A stretch of 64,000 nucleotides of DNA from Linepithema humile (taxonomy: Eukaryota > Arthropoda > Insecta > Hymenoptera > Formicidae): positions 7,502,001 through 7,566,000 of the forward strand of contig NC_090133.1 of the NCBI RefSeq assembly GCF_040581485.1, in the 5' to 3' direction. The number at the start of each line of letters is the position of its first letter. The first letter of the stretch is position 1. Positions 60,766 through 64,000 of the stretch are shown piece by piece. The translations under genes were made by a program, and so were the position numbers. The notes below the pieces were generated by a model that was not told the DNA's origin, searched no databases, and saw only the letters and a program-made list of their open reading frames with translations.

Positions 60766-63700
60766 ATGATGCCGGGCACATCTCGCCAGCTGGAAACATC
60801 TAACGGTAGTAAGAAATCGACTTGACTTTGTATATTTTGTCGCTTCAAAATTTGACTTCGGGCGATTCAACCCTCCGCTTTAAAGATAATGTTACAGATT
60901 ATCAACTTCAATTAGTAAATTGTGAGATTTAATCGTCAATTAGATGTCCAAGAATTGTTTCATATTTTTACAAGTACAAGTTTATTACTATCTACATATG
61001 CTAATTTTTGCATATATTGTTTTAACATCATGTTATTGTGCCAATATAGAATATCATCCAAGGCTTTATCTTTATACATTTTCTTTTTTAATTTAAATAT
61101 TATTTTCAAAAATATATAGCTTATTGTATACTGGATTAATATTAATATATTTGTATATATTCATTATTCATATCTTAATATTTATTTTCAAAGATATAAA
61201 TTGTATTAATAATGAAATGTTAATTAATTTATTTTACCATATTAATTAATTAATTGTTAATTTTAAAATTACACAATAGTATTATCTTTGTTCAGATTCT
61301 GAGTGGGAGAATTTAATGGAGGTCCATCATGAGCCGATTGAAAAAAACTATCAACTCCTTGAAGAAATTGGCAAGTGAGTGTTATTATTCATCATAATTG
61401 ACTCTTTATTTAAAGAGCATTCAATATGATTTAATGATGTTTAATAATAATCACATAAATATATGAAACGTAGGGGTCAATTTGCTATTGTACGAAAATG
61501 CAAGGAAATAAAAACTGGTTCACTGTATGCTGCAAAAATAATGAGAAAGAGGCGGGTTGCCAGAGGTGTGGCTGCTGCAGATATAGGTAATATTTTTATG
61601 ATATACTGTGTATGTAATATTTTTATTCTTAGAACACATTGTGTAATAGAATAATTTTATTTTATTCAGCAAGAGAAGCTGGTCTTTTGGCTCGATTAAG
61701 GCACCCTAATATTGTTTCTTTGTACAAAGTAATAGACACTGGAACAACAGTAGTATTGCTACTGGAATTGATTACTGGAGGGGAATTATTTCACTGGACT
61801 CCATCTGGTGAAGTAGAAGCTGCTCATGTGGTAAATATATTGTGATCCATAAGTATATAATTTCTGTTGCTTAATATTTGTATATTTTTTTATAGGTGCG
61901 TCAAGTTTTAATGGCACTCAGTCATTTACACTCCCATCAAGTTGCTCATCTGGATATTAAACCTGAGAATATTCTACTGTCAACACCACCACCGATGCCT
62001 AACATTAAATTGATAGGTAATGTTTTTAATTTATCATCAATAAATGTTAAATTAAAATTAGCAATATTGATAATACTATTGTTCTATCAGATTTGGGTCT
62101 GTCGCATCGACTGGTACCTGGTTCAGAACATAGAGCATTATTTGGTACACCAGAGTTTGTAGCGCCAGAAATTGTGAATTATGAGCCACTTTGTCTAGGA
62201 ACTGATCTTTGGGCCGTTGGTGTGTTGACATATATTCTGTTGAGTGGAGCTTCGCCATTTTTGGGCGAGGACAAGCAAGAGACATATGCAAACGTTGCCG
62301 CTTGCCAGTACCAATTTGACAATGAATATTTCAATAATGTGTCCGAGATTGCCAAAGACTTTATACGATCCTTGTTGATCAAGGATCCGAAGTAAGTCGC
62401 AAAAAATTATAAATTCATAAATTGATTGTCAAGAAATGGAGAGAAAACGCTGTATCTCCTTGTTTTAGGGAGAGAGGAAATGCTGAATCGTGCCTTAAAC
62501 ATCCTTGGATTCTCACGGTGTGTTCCTGAAAGCAACGACTCGCATTGTCCATTAACACTGCGGTTACATTTTATTTTAAATGTGTTGTATTGATTTTGTG
62601 CCTTTTCTTTTGACCAATTTCTATCTCGATATGACGTTAATTTGTTGTATAGTTATATCGTATATTATATATACGAAATTATTTTTTATATACAATATAC
62701 AGTGCTAAGTCAACAGTATACACATTTTTCTTTATTATATATGCGTATACCTTGGTTATTGGAAAATATTATTCTTTGTGCATGCGACAAAAAAAAGTTA
62801 TTCTATAATACCAGAAAGAGATACGTCAGCTGTATCATATCGACAAAAATTTTATTCTATTTGTGCACACAGGAATCTGAAGCTCCTCAGGGTCTCGGCG
62901 GAGCGATGATTAGTGCTGTGAAACGAGGCTGTGTTGAGGCTGTCTCTCAGTTGCTGTTGCAGGGTGCTCCATTGAACGTGAAAGACTCTGTAAGACATCT
63001 TTTATTCATTTTGCCAATATTGCATGCGAAATAATATTTGGCGGATAAAATAGTAACATATGTTACTGTTTAGAAAGAAGATACTCTTTTGCATATCGCC
63101 TGCGAGGCTGGTGACGAGGGAATGACGACTCTCCTAATAGAAAGCGGGATTGATCTGGACACACCGAACAAACAAGGTCTCACGGCATTACACGTGGCTG
63201 CTCGATACGGGCATATTAATCTGGTCAGACATTTGTGCCTTGCTGGTTGCGACGTCGACAAAACGAATCGGGGGATTCGAGCGGACGTCACTGCGATTAA
63301 GTACGGATATCCGGATATTGCAAATTTATTAGATAAATTGCGAAACGTAAGTTTTTCTACGACATATAATACCTTTCACATTTTGGAGACGGGAGTCAAA
63401 TTACCGTTTAATCCATTTTCAGCCGAATCAGCGCGAAAATTACATACGTCAGCTGCAACCGACACACAGACCAATAGACAGGCTACACATAAGACTGCTC
63501 GGACATTGCGCCTCCGGAAAATCATCATTAATTAGTTCTTTAAAATCTGGAATATTTAGTTTTGGATTCTTTCGAAGATCGAGAAGTCAGAATTATAGCG
63601 CGAAGGTATGCCTCGCAGCATGAGAAGCATGATACATAAGATTGAAACAGAAATCCATGTGATTTTAATAATAAAAATTATTAATGTTTAGAGAGAACCA

Positions 63701-64000
63701 AGTATCGAACTCGACGTGACGAGTAAGCACGGTTCTCTCAGTTTTGAGTACAGCGATAACGAGTACGAAGGTACTCAAGGAGTAGAATGGAGTCGCGGTA
63801 ATGTAGGTGAGCGAATCAAATTTAAATATGTAATTTAATACGGATTGGAGTTATGGTAATGTATAAGTATCAATTAAATGCTTTTGTACAATATATTGTT
63901 AGCTATTTTATTTAAATATGTAACGCTTAACTGCATTTCTATGAATATATTTGATCAACTAGGTGGCGAGTGCGTCTTTTGGGAATTGTGCGGACGCGAA
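60766..64000 (+). CDS. Dapk1: Death-associated protein kinase (DAPK1-type), 3' end beyond the window
   Basis: Twelve exons join in frame: 60766-60805, 61296-61374, 61474-61586, 61670-61830, 61896-62016, 62091-62391, 62469-62517, 62873-62989, 63074-63346, 63423-63605, 63692-63806 and 63963-64000 (cut). This gives 530 visible residues. The kinase has the P-loop IGKGQFAIV, lysine in YAAKIM, a short basic RKRRVARG loop typical of DAP kinases, HLDIKPEN as catalytic loop, DLG in place of DFG, then GTPEFVAPEIVNYEP and LLSGASPFLG. It ends at HPWILT and passes directly to about three ankyrin repeats (TALHVAARYGHINLVRHLC), then the Roc P-loop GHCASGKSSLI and a WELCGRE block. DAPK1 is a Ser/Thr kinase in cell death and autophagy. 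The ATG chosen splices phase 1 into exon 2 to give NDSEWENLMEVHHEP. The calmodulin autoregulatory segment is not seen. Drosophila, as far as I know, has only the short Drak. Confidence 0.92.

Noticed and set aside
1..64000. CRISPR array, prokaryotic operon or integrated phage
   Set aside because: Spliced genes, animal protein families and absence of spacer-repeat structure rule these out.

Overview
This is a window of nuclear animal DNA, most likely from a hymenopteran insect and probably an ant. The genes have short canonical GT-AG introns. The non-coding DNA alternates between CpG-rich and very AT-rich blocks and carries many GA/CT microsatellites and small palindromic MITEs. The species assignment is inference; no mitochondrial or rRNA marker is present.

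Layout. (1) 1-7576: no gene recognised. (2) 7577-12126: first copy of a ~4.5-5 kb repeated cassette carrying an intact, intronless 519-residue ORF on the minus strand, with nine tandem BED/C2H2-like zinc-finger modules. (3) 12127-37431: about 25 kb without a recognisable gene, with microsatellites, one MITE at 34293-34688 and a palindromic X-box-like site near the end. (4) 37432-56284 (+): a five-exon CABIT-domain protein of the GAREM/Themis superfamily, probably the insect gene called serrano. Its 14.9 kb first intron holds the second cassette copy (45397-50350), with its own intact 519-residue ORF antisense to the host gene. (5) 56775-60203 (-): a ten-exon DEAD-box helicase of the DDX24 type, tail-to-tail with the CABIT gene. 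(6) 60766-64000 (+, cut by the window end): a death-associated protein kinase (kinase, short ankyrin block, start of the Roc GTPase region), head-to-head with DDX24 across a 562 bp shared promoter. That promoter contains an inverted pair of CACGTG E-boxes and two CTCF-like motifs.

Most unusual signal. The two zinc-finger ORFs are collinear without gaps and share 423 of 519 residues. My codon-by-codon hand count finds roughly 120 amino-acid-changing nucleotide differences against about 8 silent ones, while the untranslated DNA next to the ORFs is about 97% identical. This is the pattern expected of strong diversifying selection, and every metal-binding Cys/His of the fingers is kept. The two cassettes are also circularly permuted relative to each other: segment S lies 3' of the ORF in one and 5' of it in the other. 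That suggests derivation from a tandem array or a circular intermediate. A Tc1/mariner-type MITE sits in copy 2 at a TA that is still empty in copy 1.

Conserved-gene anomalies. The DAP kinase has DLG in place of DFG and goes directly from the kinase domain to about three ankyrin repeats, with no visible calmodulin-regulatory segment. The DDX24 helicase has DETD where DEAD is expected.
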